Positions 48,901 through 61,117 of a DNA stretch of 64,000 nucleotides are shown here, piece after piece. The translations under genes were made by a program, and so were the position numbers. Source of the stretch: Belliella aquatica. GTDB lineage: Bacteria; Bacteroidota; Bacteroidia; Cytophagales; Cyclobacteriaceae. The DNA is taken from positions 62,001 through 126,000 of the forward strand of contig NZ_BMFD01000008.1 of the NCBI RefSeq assembly GCF_014637795.1. The letters are read 5' to 3'. Under the pieces are notes generated by a model. That model worked only from the letters and a program-made list of their open reading frames with translations, was not told the origin of the DNA and searched no databases. Every line of letters starts with the position of its first letter. The first letter of the stretch is position 1.

Positions 48901-48921
48901 CATTTTATTTTATCTATTCTG

Positions 48922-49227
48922 TCAGACTTTGATTTCAACATCAACTCCACTAGGAAGTTCTATTTTCATCAAAGCATCAACAGTTTTAGAACTATTGCTA
49001 TAGATATCAACCAATCTCTTATAAGTACAAAGTTGGAATTGATCTCTAGCTTTCTTGTTAACGTGTGGAGATTTCAATACAGTAAACTTTTCCTTTTTTG
49101 TTGGCAAAGGAATAGGACCTACTACAATTGCTCCAGTTGCTTTTACAGCTTTCACGATCTTCTCAGATGACTTATCCACCAGGCTGTGATCGTATGATTT
49201 TAATTTTATTCTGATTTTCTGATTCAT
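48922..49227 (-). CDS. rpsJ: 30S ribosomal protein S10 (NusE)
   Basis: A 101-residue ribosomal protein that also partners NusG/NusB in transcription. [20 protein letters not shown] and the loop [28 protein letters not shown] are diagnostic. It follows fusA by 13 bp and ends before a strong terminator, so it is grouped with rpsL-rpsG-fusA and not with rplC. Confidence 0.98.
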   Translation of the reverse strand: MNQKIRIKLKSYDHSLVDKSSEKIVKAVKATGAIVVGPIPLPTKKEKFTVLKSPHVNKKARDQFQLCTYKRLVDIYSNSSKTVDALMKIELPSGVDVEIKV

Positions 49228-49240
49228 TTTCGATTAGAAT

Positions 49241-51361
49241 TTAGGCTTTTTCACCTTTAACCTTCGCAATCACAGTTTCTGCGATATTGTTAGGTACAGG
49301 CTCATAATGTGAGAAGGTTAATGAAGCTGTTGCTCTACCTGAAGTGATTGTTCTCAAATCAGTAACGTAACCAAACAACTCCGAAAGAGGTACATTAGCT
49401 TTGACTACAGTGGAAGTACCTTTTGTATCCATACCTTTCATCAATCCTCTTCTTCTATTCAAATCACCTGTAATAGGTCCAGTGTATTCATCTGGAGTTA
49501 CTACATCTACTGCCATGATTGGCTCCAACAAAGCTGGCTTACACTTTTTAGCTGCTTCCTTAAATCCAATTCTAGCTGCTAATTCAAAAGACAATGCATC
49601 TGAATCGACATCATGGAAAGAACCATGGAACAATCTAACTTTCATTGACTCTACAGGGTAACCTGCCAAAGGTCCATTTTTCATAGACTCAGCAAATCCT
49701 TTCTGAATAGCTGGTATAAATTCTTTTGGAATCACACCACCAACGATACCATTTACAAAATCTAAACCTGCTTTGATTTCGTTTGTCTCAGGATCTGGAT
49801 CTTTTGGTCCAAGTTCGAATACAATATCCGCAAATTTACCTTTACCACCAGACTGCTTTTTATAAACTTCTTTGTGCTCAACTGCACCAAATAAAGCTTC
49901 TTTATAGGCCACTTGAGGAGCACCTTGGTTAATTTCAACCTTAAATTCTCTCTTCAAACGATCGATGATAATATCTAAGTGAAGTTCACCCATACCTCTC
50001 AAAATAGTTTGACCAGTTTCGTGATCAGTATTTACTACAAGTGTAGGATCTTCTTCTACGAGTTTAGCGATAGCCATACCCAATTTATCAACGTCAGCCT
50101 GCGTTTTAGGCTCAATAGCATATCCAATAACTGGCTCTGGGAACACCATTGACTCAAGGACAACTTTGCGCTTTTCATCACAAAGTGTATCACCCGTCTT
50201 GATATCCTTAAAACCAACTACCGCACCAATATCACCAGCTACCAATCTTGGAATCTGATTTTGCTTGTTTGCATGCATTTGGAACACTCTTGATATACGC
50301 TCCTTGTTTCCTGAACGGCTATTGAATACATAAGATCCTGATTCAAGAACACCTGAATAAGCTCTTACAAAACATAAACGACCAACAAATGGATCTGTCG
50401 CAATCTTAAATGCTAAACCAGTGAATGGCTCTGATTCATCTGGAGCGATTTTAACTTCTTGATCTTCATTATCTAAAGAATGAGCTATAATATCATCTTT
50501 ATCCAATGGAGAAGGAAGCAATTCCATCACAAGATCAAGCATGGTTTGTACACCTTTATTTTTGAAAGATGAACCACAAACCATAGGAACTACTTTCATT
50601 GCGATAGTAGCTTGGCGAAGTGCATTAAGTATTTCTGCCTCAGTGATTGATTCAGAATCCTCAAAGAATTTCTCCATCAAAGATTCATCGAATTCAGCTA
50701 CTGACTCTAAAAGATACTCTCTATACTCAGCGACTTCTTCTTTCATATCTTCTGGAATTGGAACTTCTTCGAAAGTCATTCCGAAATCATCCTCATTCCA
50801 AACGATAGCTCTGTTATTGATCAAATCAACAACTCCTCTAAATTTGTCTTCAGCACCGATAGGTAATTGCAATGGAACTGCATGACTACCTAACATTTCT
50901 CTTACTTGCTTACAAACTTCGAGGAAATTCGCGCCAGCACGGTCCATTTTGTTAACGAAACCAATACGAGCCACTTTGTAATTATCAGCTAATCTCCAGT
51001 TAGTCTCAGACTGGGGCTCTACACCATCAACTGCACTAAAAAGGAATACCAACCCATCCAAAATTCTAAGGGAACGGTTTACCTCTACGGTAAAATCCAC
51101 GTGTCCAGGAGTATCGATGATGTTGATTTGGTACTTGTTGTCTCTATAATTCCAAAAAACAGTAGTCGCAGCAGAAGTGATGGTAATCCCTCTCTCTTGC
51201 TCTTGCGCCATCCAATCCATGGTAGCTGCTCCATCATGTACTTCACCTATTTTATGGCTTACACCAGAATAAAATAGAATACGTTCAGTTGTAGTAGTCT
51301 TACCTGCATCGATGTGTGCAGCAATACCAATGTTTCTTGTAAATTTTAAGTCTCTTGCCAT
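49241..51361 (-). CDS. fusA: elongation factor G
   Basis: Translocation GTPase, 706 residues. G1 is [14 protein letters not shown]2 is in [13 protein letters not shown]3 is DTPGHVDFT and G4 is NKMDRAGA. Domains II-V follow, with [17 protein letters not shown] in domain IV. It lies 5 bp after rpsG. No tuf gene follows, unlike the E. coli str operon. Confidence 0.98.
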   Translation of the reverse strand: MARDLKFTRNIGIAAHIDAGKTTTTERILFYSGVSHKIGEVHDGAATMDWMAQEQERGITITSAATTVFWNYRDNKYQINIIDTPGHVDFTVEVNRSLRILDGLVFLFSAVDGVEPQSETNWRLADNYKVARIGFVNKMDRAGANFLEVCKQVREMLGSHAVPLQLPIGAEDKFRGVVDLINNRAIVWNEDDFGMTFEEVPIPEDMKEEVAEYREYLLESVAEFDESLMEKFFEDSESITEAEILNALRQATIAMKVVPMVCGSSFKNKGVQTMLDLVMELLPSPLDKDDIIAHSLDNEDQEVKIAPDESEPFTGLAFKIATDPFVGRLCFVRAYSGVLESGSYVFNSRSGNKERISRVFQMHANKQNQIPRLVAGDIGAVVGFKDIKTGDTLCDEKRKVVLESMVFPEPVIGYAIEPKTQADVDKLGMAIAKLVEEDPTLVVNTDHETGQTILRGMGELHLDIIIDRLKREFKVEINQGAPQVAYKEALFGAVEHKEVYKKQSGGKGKFADIVFELGPKDPDPETNEIKAGLDFVNGIVGGVIPKEFIPAIQKGFAESMKNGPLAGYPVESMKVRLFHGSFHDVDSDALSFELAARIGFKEAAKKCKPALLEPIMAVDVVTPDEYTGPITGDLNRRRGLMKGMDTKGTSTVVKANVPLSELFGYVTDLRTITSGRATASLTFSHYEPVPNNIAETVIAKVKGEKA

Positions 51362-51366
51362 TTTAA

Positions 51367-51834
51367 TTAAAATCTAAAGTGTGAGAATGCTTTGTTTGCT
51401 TCTGCCATTCTATGGGTATCATCTTTCTTCTTCACAGCAGCACCTTCGCCTTTTGCGGCAGAGATGATTTCTCCAGCTAATCTATCCATCATGGTCTTCT
51501 CACCTCTTTTTCTGGCATAAGTGATCATCCACTTAATTCCGAGGGACAACTTTCTTTCAGGTCTAACTTCCATTGGGACCTGGAAAGTAGCACCACCAAC
51601 TCTACGACTCTTCACCTCAACAGCGGGAGTTATATTGTTAAGCGCTTTTTTCCAAACCTCAAGACCGTTCTCACCTACTTTTTGTTCAACTTTCTCGACT
51701 GCGTCGTAGAAAATTCTGTAAGCAATACTCTTCTTACCATCCACCATCAGACAGTTAACAAACTTTGTTACCAAAGTGTCATTAAACTTCGGATCAGGAA
51801 GAATATATCTCTTTTTTGGTTTCGCTTTTCTCAT
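51367..51834 (-). CDS. rpsG: 30S ribosomal protein S7
   Basis: Head assembly protein, 155 residues. Signatures are [38 protein letters not shown] and a C-terminal [15 protein letters not shown]. 23 bp after rpsL. Confidence 0.98.
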   Translation of the reverse strand: MRKAKPKKRYILPDPKFNDTLVTKFVNCLMVDGKKSIAYRIFYDAVEKVEQKVGENGLEVWKKALNNITPAVEVKSRRVGGATFQVPMEVRPERKLSLGIKWMITYARKRGEKTMMDRLAGEIISAAKGEGAAVKKKDDTHRMAEANKAFSHFRF

Positions 51835-51857
51835 TTTTTCTAAATGTTTTTGTAATA

Positions 51858-52241
51858 TTATTTCTTAGCGGCCTTAGGACGCTTAGCACCATACTTGGAA
51901 CGACCTTGCTTACGGTCTTTAACTCCTGCTGTATCTAGTGCACCTCGGATGATGTGGTAACGTACACCTGGAAGATCTTTCACACGACCACCTCTGATCA
52001 ATACGATCGAGTGCTCTTGCAAATTGTGACCCTCTCCAGGAATGTAGGCGTTAACCTCTTTTCCGTTCGTCAATCTTACCCTAGCCACTTTTCTCATTGC
52101 TGAGTTAGGCTTTTTAGGCGTGGTAGTGTACACTCTTGTACAAACCCCTCTTCTTTGAGGACATGCGTCCAAAGCTCTAGACTTGGACTTAGTCTCAAGG
52201 GTAGTTCTACCTTTTCTTACTAACTGTTGTATAGTAGGCAT
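51858..52241 (-). CDS. rpsL: 30S ribosomal protein S12
   Basis: Decoding-site protein, 127 residues, starting [12 protein letters not shown]. The longer frame begins at TTG within the promoter and is rejected. The streptomycin-determining lysines are wild type: K43 in TTPKKPNSA and K88 in GRVKDLPGV. It begins the rpsL-rpsG-fusA-rpsJ unit. Confidence 0.98.
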   Translation of the reverse strand: MPTIQQLVRKGRTTLETKSKSRALDACPQRRGVCTRVYTTTPKKPNSAMRKVARVRLTNGKEVNAYIPGEGHNLQEHSIVLIRGGRVKDLPGVRYHIIRGALDTAGVKDRKQGRSKYGAKRPKAAKK

Positions 52242-52291
52242 TAACTGATAAAATTTATTTTGTTCCTTGTAAACTTGTGAATTTTGGACTG

Positions 52292-52322
52292 CAAAGGTAA
52301 ACAAATAGGTAAAACAAACAAA
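52292..52322 (-). promoter_or_regulatory. promoter of the rpsL (str) operon
   Basis: The minus strand has TTTG, 19 bases, then TACCTTTG, followed by CAGTCC. The spacing and 3' flank are the same as at the rplC promoter. The leader to the rpsL ATG is about 45 bases. Confidence 0.8.
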
Positions 52323-52342
52323 ATTAAGATGTTATATTTTTC

Positions 52343-52666
52343 CTATGCCTCTCCAGGAGTCCCTCCGAAATTCAAAGGGAAAGTGGGGCCTTCGTCGCCA
52401 CCTTGTATCTTCCCAAATGAATTTTCAAACTTATTGATATTATCCTTTAGTGCTGCAAGCAATCTTTTTGCATGATCAGGAGTCATAATGATTCTTGATT
52501 TCACTTTTGCTTTTGGTACTCCAGGCATGAGTCGTATAAAATCAATCACAAATTCTGAATTCGAATGTGCTATCATGGCCAAATTGGAATAAGTGCCTTC
52601 TGCCACTTCTTCAGAAAGTTCAACATTTATTTGCTGATCTTGATTGCCTAATTTATCGTCTTTCAT
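52343..52666 (-). CDS. DUF3467-family protein
   Basis: A 107-residue protein with the DUF3467 pattern: VELSEEVAEGTYSNLAMIAHSN, FVIDFIRLMPGVPKAKVKSRIIMTPDHAKRLL, then KFENSFGKI. No signal peptide or membrane helix is seen. Its function is unknown. It lies between rpoC and rpsL and after the rpoC terminator, so it needs read-through or its own promoter. Its place in the core transcription/translation block is often kept in Bacteroidota, as I recall it. Confidence 0.9.
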   Translation of the reverse strand: MKDDKLGNQDQQINVELSEEVAEGTYSNLAMIAHSNSEFVIDFIRLMPGVPKAKVKSRIIMTPDHAKRLLAALKDNINKFENSFGKIQGGDEGPTFPLNFGGTPGEA

Positions 52667-52680
52667 CTTATATTTGGATT

Positions 52681-52710
52681 AAAAAAGGCCTGCTTTTCAA
52701 CAGGCCCTTT
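52681..52710 (-). terminator. terminator after rpoC
   Basis: GGCCTG pairs with CAGGCC around an 8-base loop, and a TTTTTT run follows on the minus strand. Confidence 0.85.
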
Positions 52711-52732
52711 TATGAAATTATATTTTGAGATA

Positions 52733-55700
52733 TTATTTAACTACCTCTTTTGACTTTTTCACTGATCTTTCTTTCTCTGTAGAAAGTTTTTCGTATTCGT
52801 CCAAAGAACCTACAATGATGTCTTTGAAGTTACGCTGACCCGTTCCAGCAGGAATCAAGTGACCAACGATTACGTTCTCTTTCAATCCGAGAAGTTCATC
52901 ACGCTTACCTCTGATAGCGGCCTCACTCAAGACTTTAGTAGTCTCTTGGAAAGAAGCTGCTGAGATAAAGCTTTCAGTACCCAAAGATGCTGCTGTAATA
53001 CCTTGCAAGGTTGGTCTAGAAACTGCTGTTTCAGCATCTCTTACCTGTACCAATTTAAGATCTTTACGCTTCAAGCTTGAGTTTTCGTCTCTCAATCTTC
53101 TTGCAGAAATAATCATACCTGCTTTCAATGTGCTTGAGTCACCAGGCTCCATGACAACTTTCTTATCCAGAATATTGTCATTTTCCTCTCTGAATGCCCA
53201 TTTATCAACAACTTGATTTTGAAGGAATCCTGTGTCACCAGCGTCAAGTATTTCTACTTTCTGCATCATTTGACTTACGATTACCTCAATGTGCTTATCG
53301 TTGATTTTCACACCTTGAAGTCTATATACTTCCTGAATTTCATTTACTAGATATTCCTGAACCGCAGTTGGACCTTTGATCGCCAAGATGTCATTTGGAG
53401 TAATTGCACCATCAGAAAGTGGCTCACCAGCTCTGATAAAGTCATTCTCCTGAACGAGGATATGCTTAGATAGAGACACCATGTATCTTTTTCTTACACC
53501 ATCTTTAGATTCAATGAAGATCTCACGATTACCTCTTTTGATACCACCATAAGAAACAACACCATCAATTTCAGAAACAACTGCCGGATTGGAAGGGTTT
53601 CTTGCTTCGAATAATTCAGTAACTCTTGGTAGACCACCAGTAATATCTCTAGTTTTACCAACTGATCTCGGTATTTTAACTAGTATTTGACCAGCTTTTA
53701 CTTTTTCACCTGCTTCAACAGCTAAGTGAGCTCCCACTGGAATATTGTAAGATTTATTCTCCTCGCCATAATTTACAATTACAGCAGGGTTCTTCGTCTT
53801 ATCTTTAGTATCTATAATTACTTTTTCTCTGTAACCAGTCTGATCATCCGCTACCTCTTTGAAAGTAACACCTTCAATGATTGCATCAAACTCAATTTCA
53901 CCATCAAACTCTGATAAAATCACAGCATTATATGGATCCCAAGTACAAAGTGAATCACCTTTACCTATTTTTTGACCATCTTTTACATTTAAGATAGCAC
54001 CATAAGGCACGTGGTTAGAAACAAGTAATTTTCCTTTAGAATCATTAATCTTGATTTCACCAGACCTACCCATTACGATGTCGATTGCTTCGCCATCTTT
54101 ATTTGTAGTATTGATCCATCTCAATTCTTCTTCAAACTCAATCACACCTTCAAACTTAGCGTTAATGCTTGCCTCTACAGAAATGTTAGATGCAGTACCA
54201 CCAACGTGAAATGTTCTCAATGTCAACTGTGTACCTGGCTCACCGATTGACTGCGCGGCTATAACACCCACAGACTCTCCATTTTGAACCATGTTACCAG
54301 TAGTCAAGTTTCTTCCATAACACTTAGAACAAACTCCTCTACGAGTTTCACAAGTCAATACAGACCTGATTTCAACTTCTTCTACCGCTGATTCATCAAT
54401 TCTCTTTGCAATATCATCAGATATTTCTTCACCGGAGCTTACAAGAATCTCTTCAGTTATAGGATCAACTACATCATGCACAGAAACTCTACCTACGATT
54501 CTTTCAGATAATGGCTCGACTATTTCATCATTGTCCTTCAATGGTTGAACAACAAGGCCTCTAAGCGTTCCACAATCTTCTTCAGAGATAATCATATCTT
54601 GAGCTACATCGACAAGTCTTCTTGTCAAGTATCCCGCATCAGCAGTTTTCAATGCAGTATCAGCAAGACCTTTACGAGCACCGTGAGTGGAGATAAAGTA
54701 CTCCAATACATCCAAACCTTCTTTAAAGTTTGATAGAATTGGGTTTTCAATAATCTCACCTACGGATCCTTGAAGGTTTTTCTGTGGCTTTGCCATCAAA
54801 CCTCTCATACCACCTAACTGACGAATTTGTTCTCTGGAACCTCTAGCTCCTGAGTGCATCATCATATAAATAGCATTAAATCCTTGCTTATCCTCTTCCA
54901 TTTGACGCATCAAGATGTTAGTCAAATTAGAGTTGGTTCTTGTCCAGATATCAATAACCTGGTTATATCTTTCATTGTCTGTGATCAGACCCATTAAGTA
55001 GTTGTTCCAAACTTGGTCAACTTCTTCCTTAGCCTTATTGATCAATGGTTCTTTCTCGTCTGGAATGATAACATCATTCAGTCCCATAGAAAGTCCACCT
55101 GTATATGCCATTTGGAAACCTAAATTCTTGATATCATCAAGGAATTGAGCTGTTCTTGCAATACCACAGATTTTCACAACTTCTGCAATAATTTGCTGAA
55201 GTTTCTTTTTAGTCAGGAGCTCGTTAACGAAACCAACCTCAGCTGGTACAAATTGATTGAAGATTAATCTACCTGCTACAGTTTCGATTACTTTTTTGAC
55301 TAAGTCTCCATTATCCTCTCTTACAGTAACCTTACATTTAACAAATGCATGTTGAGAAACTCGACCTTCATTCATTGCAATGATCACCTCTTCTTCACCA
55401 TAGAAAGTCTGACCTTCTCCAAAAACAATCTCTTCAGGAGTTGACTTTTTACCTTTAGTTACATAATAAAGGCCAAGAACCATATCCTGTGAAGGTACCG
55501 TGATAGGCGCTCCATTAGCAGGGTTCAAGATATTGTGTGAAGAAAGCATCAATGTAGAGGCTTCCAAGATCGCTTCATGTCCTAGTGGAACGTGAACGGC
55601 CATTTGGTCACCATCAAAATCGGCGTTGAATGCAGTACATACCAATGGGTGTAATTGGATAGCTTTTCCTTCAATCAATTTTGGTTGAAAAGCCTGAATA

Positions 55701-57040
55701 CCCAATCTGTGAAGTGTAGGAGCTCTGTTCAATAGAACTGGGTGCCCTTTCAATACATTTTCAAGGATGTCCCAAACTACTGGATCTTTTCTATCTACAA
55801 TTTTCTTTGCTGATTTTACAGTCTTAACAATTCCTCTTTCTATCAATTTTCTGATAATAAAAGGCTTGAAAAGCTCTGCTGCCATATTCTTAGGCAAACC
55901 ACACTCGTGAAGTTTCAATTCAGGACCTACGACGATAACAGAACGACCAGAATAATCGACCCTTTTACCCAATAGGTTTTGACGGAAACGACCTTGTTTC
56001 CCTTTCAACATATCAGAAAGAGATTTCAGTGCACGGTTACCATCAGATCTTACTGCATTGACTTTTCTTGAGTTATCGAATAAAGAATCTACAGCTTCCT
56101 GCAACATTCTCTTTTCGTTTCTCAAAATCACTTCAGGTGCTTTGATATCTATTAATCTTTTCAGACGGTTATTTCTAATAATAACCCTTCTGTAAAGATC
56201 ATTTAAATCAGAAGTTGCGAATCTACCACCATCCAAAGGAACCAATGGTCTTAATTCCGGCGGGATAACAGGAACCATTCTTACAACCATCCACTCAGGA
56301 CGGTTTTCGATTCTAGTTCTTGCATCTCTGAAAGCTTCTACCACTTTCAATCTTTTCAAAGCTTCCGCTTTTCTTTGTTGAGAAGTATCTGTAGCAGCTT
56401 GGTGTCTCAAACTATAAGAAAGATCATCGAGATCTAATCTTGCTAATAACATTTCAATAGCTTCCGCACCCATTTTGGCGATGAACTTATTAGGGTCATC
56501 ATCATCCATCATTTGGTTCTCTTTAGGAAGCTTGTCCATGATATCCAAATACTCGTCCTCTGTCAAAAAGTCAAGATATTGAATTCCGTCTTCAGCCTTT
56601 ATACCAGCTTGAACAACAGCATATCTTTCATAGTAAACAATTTGATCCAACTTTTTAGTTGGCAATCCAAGTAGGTAACCAATCTTGTTAGGAAGTGATT
56701 TGAAATACCAAATATGCGCAACAGGGACAACAAGCTCAATATGGCCCATTCTCTCTCTACGCACTTTCTTTTCAGTAACTTCAACACCACATCTGTCACA
56801 AATGATACCTTTATATCTTATGCGCTTATATTTTCCACAATGACATTCCCAGTCTTTTACAGGACCGAAAATCCTCTCACAAAACAAACCTCCCATTTCT
56901 GGTTTGTAAGTTCTGTAGTTGATCGTTTCGGGCTGCGTTACTTCACCATGTGAACTATCCAGAATTGATTCTGGAGAGGCCAAACTAATAGTGACTCTAG
57001 AGAAGTCGTTGTTTAGTTTTTTGTTTTTTCTGAACGCCAT
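52733..57040 (-). CDS. rpoC: RNA polymerase beta' subunit
   Basis: Catalytic subunit of 1435 residues. The N-terminal zinc site is C66, C68, C81 and C84 (ECHCGKYK and ICDRCGVE). The active-site Mg loop is [15 protein letters not shown]. The second zinc site is [13 protein letters not shown]. The bridge helix and trigger loop regions ([25 protein letters not shown]) are intact. It follows rpoB by 48 bp with a short GC hairpin between. Confidence 0.99.
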   Translation of the reverse strand: MAFRKNKKLNNDFSRVTISLASPESILDSSHGEVTQPETINYRTYKPEMGGLFCERIFGPVKDWECHCGKYKRIRYKGIICDRCGVEVTEKKVRRERMGHIELVVPVAHIWYFKSLPNKIGYLLGLPTKKLDQIVYYERYAVVQAGIKAEDGIQYLDFLTEDEYLDIMDKLPKENQMMDDDDPNKFIAKMGAEAIEMLLARLDLDDLSYSLRHQAATDTSQQRKAEALKRLKVVEAFRDARTRIENRPEWMVVRMVPVIPPELRPLVPLDGGRFATSDLNDLYRRVIIRNNRLKRLIDIKAPEVILRNEKRMLQEAVDSLFDNSRKVNAVRSDGNRALKSLSDMLKGKQGRFRQNLLGKRVDYSGRSVIVVGPELKLHECGLPKNMAAELFKPFIIRKLIERGIVKTVKSAKKIVDRKDPVVWDILENVLKGHPVLLNRAPTLHRLGIQAFQPKLIEGKAIQLHPLVCTAFNADFDGDQMAVHVPLGHEAILEASTLMLSSHNILNPANGAPITVPSQDMVLGLYYVTKGKKSTPEEIVFGEGQTFYGEEEVIIAMNEGRVSQHAFVKCKVTVREDNGDLVKKVIETVAGRLIFNQFVPAEVGFVNELLTKKKLQQIIAEVVKICGIARTAQFLDDIKNLGFQMAYTGGLSMGLNDVIIPDEKEPLINKAKEEVDQVWNNYLMGLITDNERYNQVIDIWTRTNSNLTNILMRQMEEDKQGFNAIYMMMHSGARGSREQIRQLGGMRGLMAKPQKNLQGSVGEIIENPILSNFKEGLDVLEYFISTHGARKGLADTALKTADAGYLTRRLVDVAQDMIISEEDCGTLRGLVVQPLKDNDEIVEPLSERIVGRVSVHDVVDPITEEILVSSGEEISDDIAKRIDESAVEEVEIRSVLTCETRRGVCSKCYGRNLTTGNMVQNGESVGVIAAQSIGEPGTQLTLRTFHVGGTASNISVEASINAKFEGVIEFEEELRWINTTNKDGEAIDIVMGRSGEIKINDSKGKLLVSNHVPYGAILNVKDGQKIGKGDSLCTWDPYNAVILSEFDGEIEFDAIIEGVTFKEVADDQTGYREKVIIDTKDKTKNPAVIVNYGEENKSYNIPVGAHLAVEAGEKVKAGQILVKIPRSVGKTRDITGGLPRVTELFEARNPSNPAVVSEIDGVVSYGGIKRGNREIFIESKDGVRKRYMVSLSKHILVQENDFIRAGEPLSDGAITPNDILAIKGPTAVQEYLVNEIQEVYRLQGVKINDKHIEVIVSQMMQKVEILDAGDTGFLQNQVVDKWAFREENDNILDKKVVMEPGDSSTLKAGMIISARRLRDENSSLKRKDLKLVQVRDAETAVSRPTLQGITAASLGTESFISAASFQETTKVLSEAAIRGKRDELLGLKENVIVGHLIPAGTGQRNFKDIIVGSLDEYEKLSTEKERSVKKSKEVVK

Positions 57041-57061
57041 AATATTTGATGAGTATGTTAA

Positions 57062-57075
57062 GGGCCTTGCGGCCC
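57062..57075 (-). repeat. short GC hairpin between rpoB and rpoC
   Basis: GGGCC pairs with GGCCC around TTGC. The U run lies on the plus-strand side, so for the rpoB-rpoC transcript it is not a terminator; a processing or stabilising role is possible. Confidence 0.4.
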
Positions 57076-57088
57076 GTATTTTTTTGAA

Positions 57089-60000
57089 TTAGTCTAATGT
57101 AATTTCTAGAGCAAGACCTCTAAGTTCATGAACCAATACATTGAAAGATTCCGGAATATTTGGTTTCGGAAGGTTCTCCCCTTTTACGATTGCTTCATAG
57201 GCTTTTGCTCTACCTACTACATCATCTGACTTCACTGTAAGGATTTCTTGAAGTACATGCGAAGCACCGAATGCTTCCAATGCCCACACTTCCATTTCTC
57301 CAAATCTCTGTCCACCAAACTGAGCTTTACCACCGAGTGGCTGCTGCGTGATGAGTGAGTATGGACCAATAGACCTTGCGTGCATTTTGTCATCTACCAA
57401 GTGACCTAGTTTCAACATGTAAGCTATACCTACAGTAACAGGCTGGTCAAACTTCTTACCAGTCAATCCATCATATAGGTATGTTCTACCGTATGCAGGC
57501 AATTCAGCTTTTTCCAATTCTATAGCAACCTCTTCCATAGTGGCACCATCAAATATTGGAGTAGCATATTTTTTACCCATTTTATGTCCAGCCCAAGCAA
57601 GAACAGTTTCAAAGATCTGTCCAATGTTCATCCTTGAAGGTACACCTAGCGGATTCAATACGATATCCATTGGCGTTCCATCCTCTAGGAATGGCATATC
57701 TTCTTCTCTTACAATTCGAGCTACGATACCTTTGTTACCGTGACGACCTGCCATCTTATCTCCTACTTTCAGTTTACGCTTTTTAGCTACATAAACTTTT
57801 GCAAGCTGAACGATACCAGCTGGCAATTCATCACCAACTTCTAAGGTGAATTTATCACGTTTGAAGATACCAGAAATATCATTTCTAGAATTGATATAAT
57901 TCTTCACCAATTTCTGGATCAAACTATTCGTATGCTGATCATCTGTCCAATCATCCAAAATAATGTCAGAAACAAGGTTAGCTTCTTCTTGAACATTATA
58001 GTTGGACTCATCTCTGTATGGATTCTTAGCAGGGAATAAATTCTGTTCGATATTCTTCGCATTGAATTTCACTCCTTTGCTAATAATCTCGTCACCAAAC
58101 TTATGTCTAACACCTTGAGAAGTTTTACCATCTAAAAGTTGAACAAGTTTGTTGATCATTCTAGCTCTCATACCCAAAAGATCTTTTGAGTATTGACCTT
58201 TAAGTTTTTCAACTTCAGCCTTAGATTTTGCTCTTAGATCTTTATCTTTCTTAGGTCTTGAGAATAGTTTGGTCTCAATTACAACACCATTCAACGATGG
58301 AGAAGCCTTCAATGAAGCATCTTTAACATCACCCGCCTTATCTCCGAAGATTGCACGAAGTAATTTTTCTTCAGGGGTAGGATCTGTTTCGCCTTTTGGA
58401 GTGATTTTACCAATGATAATATCACCTTCTTTCAATTCAGCACCAACTCTGATAATTCCGTTTTCGTCAAGATTCTTAACAGCTTCTTCAGAAACGTTCG
58501 GGATTTCAGAAGTTAATTCTTCCTCTCCTCTTTTCGTATCTCTCACTTCCAATTGGAATTCTTCGATGTGAATAGACGTAAAGATATCTTCTCTTGCTAC
58601 TCTCTCCGAAATTACAATTGCATCCTCAAAGTTATACCCTTGCCAAGGCATGTAAGCCACACGAAGATTTTTACCTAAAGCAAGTTCTCCGTTATTGGTT
58701 GCATAACCTTCTACCAATACCTGACCTTTAGCTACTTTCTGACCTTTCAGAACTAGAGGTGTCAAGTTGATAGTAGTGTCTTGGTTGGTTCTTCTGAACT
58801 TCACCAAGTTATAAGTTTTATATTCATCACTAAAGTTGACCAAAAGATCATCTTCGGTTAAATCATATTTTACAGTAATTTTTGTTGCATCAACATACTC
58901 AATCACACCACTTGTCTCAGCGATAATCAATGCTCTAGAGTCAATAGCTGCTTTTCCTTCAAGACCTGTACCAACAATGGGAGCTTCCGCTTTTAATAAA
59001 GGAACTGCTTGACGTTGCATGTTTGATCCCATCAATGCACGGTTTGCATCATCATGTTCCAAGAAAGGAATCAATGATGCCGCCACAGATACAATCTGAT
59101 TAGGAGCTACGTCCATGTAACTGATCTCTTTTGGATCCAAAACAGGGAAATCACCTTCAAACCTTGCTTTTACTTTATCATTGATAAACATTCCTTTTTC
59201 ATCCAAAGGAGCATTTGCCTGTGCAATGTTATTATCATCTTCTTCTTCAGCAGTTAAGAATACTATATCTTCTGTATTCATGCTTACTTTTCCTTCCTTA
59301 ACTTTTCTGTAAGGAGTTTCCAAGAAGCCCATCGAATTCACTTTAGCGTGAACGCATAGAGAAGAGATCAAACCAATATTTGGCCCTTCTGGTGTTTCGA
59401 TGGTACAAAGACGACCATAGTGCGTATAGTGAACATCTCGAACTTCAAAACCTGCCCTTTCTCTGGAAAGACCACCTGGACCTAAAGCTGATAATCTTCT
59501 TTTGTGAGTCAACTCAGCAAGTGGATTTGTTTGATCCATAAACTGAGATAACTGATTCGTACCAAAAAAGGAATTGATCACAGAAGAAAGTGTTCTTGCA
59601 TTAATCAAATCAACTGGTTTGAAATCTTCGTTGTCACGAACATTCATTCTTTCTCTTATCGTTCTTGCCATTCTTGCAAGACCTACACCAAATTGAGAAT
59701 AAAGTTGCTCACCTACTGTTCTTACTCTTCTATTACTCAAGTGATCAATATCATCTACCACAGCTTTAGAGTTGATAAGACCAATAAGGTATTTCACAAT
59801 GTTGATAATATCTTCAGTAGTCAATACAATCTTTTCAGAATCGATATTCAATCCTAACTTTTTGTTGATTCTATATCTACCTACTTCTCCTAGATCATAA
59901 CGCTTGTCTGAGAAAAATAATCCATGGATTACTTCTCTTGCTGTCGCTTCATCTGGAGCCTCTGTATTTCTTAATTGTCTATAAATTACCTCAACTGCTT

Positions 60001-60964
60001 CTTTTTCAGAGTTTGAGTTATCCTTCTGAAGTGTATTGTAAATAATAGAGTAATCAGCTACGTTCACATCTTCTCTATGAAGAATAATTGATTTAGCACC
60101 TGACTCCAAGATCAATTCAATATCCTCGTCAGACAAGATAGAATCTCTTTCTAAAAGCACTTCATTTCTATCGATAGAAACAACCTCTCCAGTATCTTCA
60201 TCCACGAAATCTTCCACCCAAGTTCTCAAAACTCTTGCAGCCAGCTTTCTTCCAGAAACTTTCTTTAAAGCAGCTTTTGTAGCAGCAATTTCTTCAGAAA
60301 GACCAAAAAGATCTAATATTTGCTTATCTGATCCAAATCCAATGGCTCTTAATAGAGTTGTAACAGGGAATTTTTTCTTTCTATCAATGTAAGCATACAT
60401 TACATTATTGATATCTGTAGCAAATTCAATCCAGCTTCCTTTGAAAGGAATAATTCTGGCTGAATATAGCTTTGTACCATTGGTATGCTTACTTTGAGCA
60501 AAGAATACACCTGGAGATCTATGTAGCTGAGAAACAATAACTCTTTCAGCACCATTGATCACAAAAGAACCTTTCGCTGTCATATAAGGAAGATTTCCTA
60601 AGAAAACTTCCTGCTCAATAGTCTCAAAATCCTCATTGTCTTCATCAGAACACAATAAACGAAGCTTTGCTTTGAGTGGAACAGAGTAGGTTAAACCTCT
60701 ATCAATACACTCTTCAATGTTATATTTTGGAGGATCTACTGTATAGTCAATAAATTCAAGTGTAAAGTTTTCTCTAGAATCACTTATTGGGAAATTCTCT
60801 GAAAACACTTTGAAAAGACCATCCTGTCTCCTTCTTTCCGCTGGAGTGTCCAACTGAAAAAAGTCTTTGAAGGATTGTAATTGGATATCGAGGAAATCCG
60901 GATAGTCTTTGACTACCTTAATAGATGAGAAACTTTTCCTTTCGGTTTGATTCTGGATAGCCAA
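57089..60964 (-). CDS. rpoB: RNA polymerase beta subunit
   Basis: Subunit of 1291 residues. The rifampicin pocket is wild type: [21 protein letters not shown] with Asp, His and Ser at the usual resistance positions. The C-terminal [17 protein letters not shown] and [23 protein letters not shown] are diagnostic. The first codon is TTG: an in-frame TAA lies five codons upstream of it, and no internal Met occurs before about residue 130, well inside conserved sequence. It is separated from rplL by 153 bp containing a terminator. Confidence 0.98.
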   Translation of the reverse strand: MAIQNQTERKSFSSIKVVKDYPDFLDIQLQSFKDFFQLDTPAERRRQDGLFKVFSENFPISDSRENFTLEFIDYTVDPPKYNIEECIDRGLTYSVPLKAKLRLLCSDEDNEDFETIEQEVFLGNLPYMTAKGSFVINGAERVIVSQLHRSPGVFFAQSKHTNGTKLYSARIIPFKGSWIEFATDINNVMYAYIDRKKKFPVTTLLRAIGFGSDKQILDLFGLSEEIAATKAALKKVSGRKLAARVLRTWVEDFVDEDTGEVVSIDRNEVLLERDSILSDEDIELILESGAKSIILHREDVNVADYSIIYNTLQKDNSNSEKEAVEVIYRQLRNTEAPDEATAREVIHGLFFSDKRYDLGEVGRYRINKKLGLNIDSEKIVLTTEDIINIVKYLIGLINSKAVVDDIDHLSNRRVRTVGEQLYSQFGVGLARMARTIRERMNVRDNEDFKPVDLINARTLSSVINSFFGTNQLSQFMDQTNPLAELTHKRRLSALGPGGLSRERAGFEVRDVHYTHYGRLCTIETPEGPNIGLISSLCVHAKVNSMGFLETPYRKVKEGKVSMNTEDIVFLTAEEEDDNNIAQANAPLDEKGMFINDKVKARFEGDFPVLDPKEISYMDVAPNQIVSVAASLIPFLEHDDANRALMGSNMQRQAVPLLKAEAPIVGTGLEGKAAIDSRALIIAETSGVIEYVDATKITVKYDLTEDDLLVNFSDEYKTYNLVKFRRTNQDTTINLTPLVLKGQKVAKGQVLVEGYATNNGELALGKNLRVAYMPWQGYNFEDAIVISERVAREDIFTSIHIEEFQLEVRDTKRGEEELTSEIPNVSEEAVKNLDENGIIRVGAELKEGDIIIGKITPKGETDPTPEEKLLRAIFGDKAGDVKDASLKASPSLNGVVIETKLFSRPKKDKDLRAKSKAEVEKLKGQYSKDLLGMRARMINKLVQLLDGKTSQGVRHKFGDEIISKGVKFNAKNIEQNLFPAKNPYRDESNYNVQEEANLVSDIILDDWTDDQHTNSLIQKLVKNYINSRNDISGIFKRDKFTLEVGDELPAGIVQLAKVYVAKKRKLKVGDKMAGRHGNKGIVARIVREEDMPFLEDGTPMDIVLNPLGVPSRMNIGQIFETVLAWAGHKMGKKYATPIFDGATMEEVAIELEKAELPAYGRTYLYDGLTGKKFDQPVTVGIAYMLKLGHLVDDKMHARSIGPYSLITQQPLGGKAQFGGQRFGEMEVWALEAFGASHVLQEILTVKSDDVVGRAKAYEAIVKGENLPKPNIPESFNVLVHELRGLALEITLD

Positions 60965-61052
60965 GGCAGTATATATTTATAGTGATAATTAATAACCAAA
61001 TGCGACAATTTTCGCTTGAAATAGTGCAATTTTTTACCTGAGCACAAACAGG

Positions 61053-61079
61053 AAAAGACCTGACTTTTCAGTCAGGTCT
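61053..61079 (-). terminator. terminator between rplL and rpoB
   Basis: AGACCTGAC pairs with GTCAGGTCT around a 6-base loop, and TTTTCC follows on the minus strand. The U run is short, so partial read-through into rpoB is possible. Confidence 0.75.
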
Positions 61080-61087
61080 AATACCAT

Positions 61088-61110
61088 AACCTCTACAAGT
61101 TGTAAAGGTT
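61088..61110 (-). repeat. palindrome just after rplL
   Basis: AACCT, TACAA, TTGTA and AGGTT form a 10-bp interrupted perfect inverted repeat directly after the rplL stop and just before the terminator. It may protect the 3' end of the rplKAJL mRNA. Confidence 0.5.
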
Positions 61111-61117
61111 ATTCAAA

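Noticed and set aside
52242-52304. Longer rpsL start
   Set aside because: It begins at TTG within the promoter; S12 starts at MPTIQQLVR.
57062-57085. Terminator between rpoB and rpoC
   Set aside because: The T run is on the plus-strand side, the wrong direction for the rpoB-rpoC transcript.
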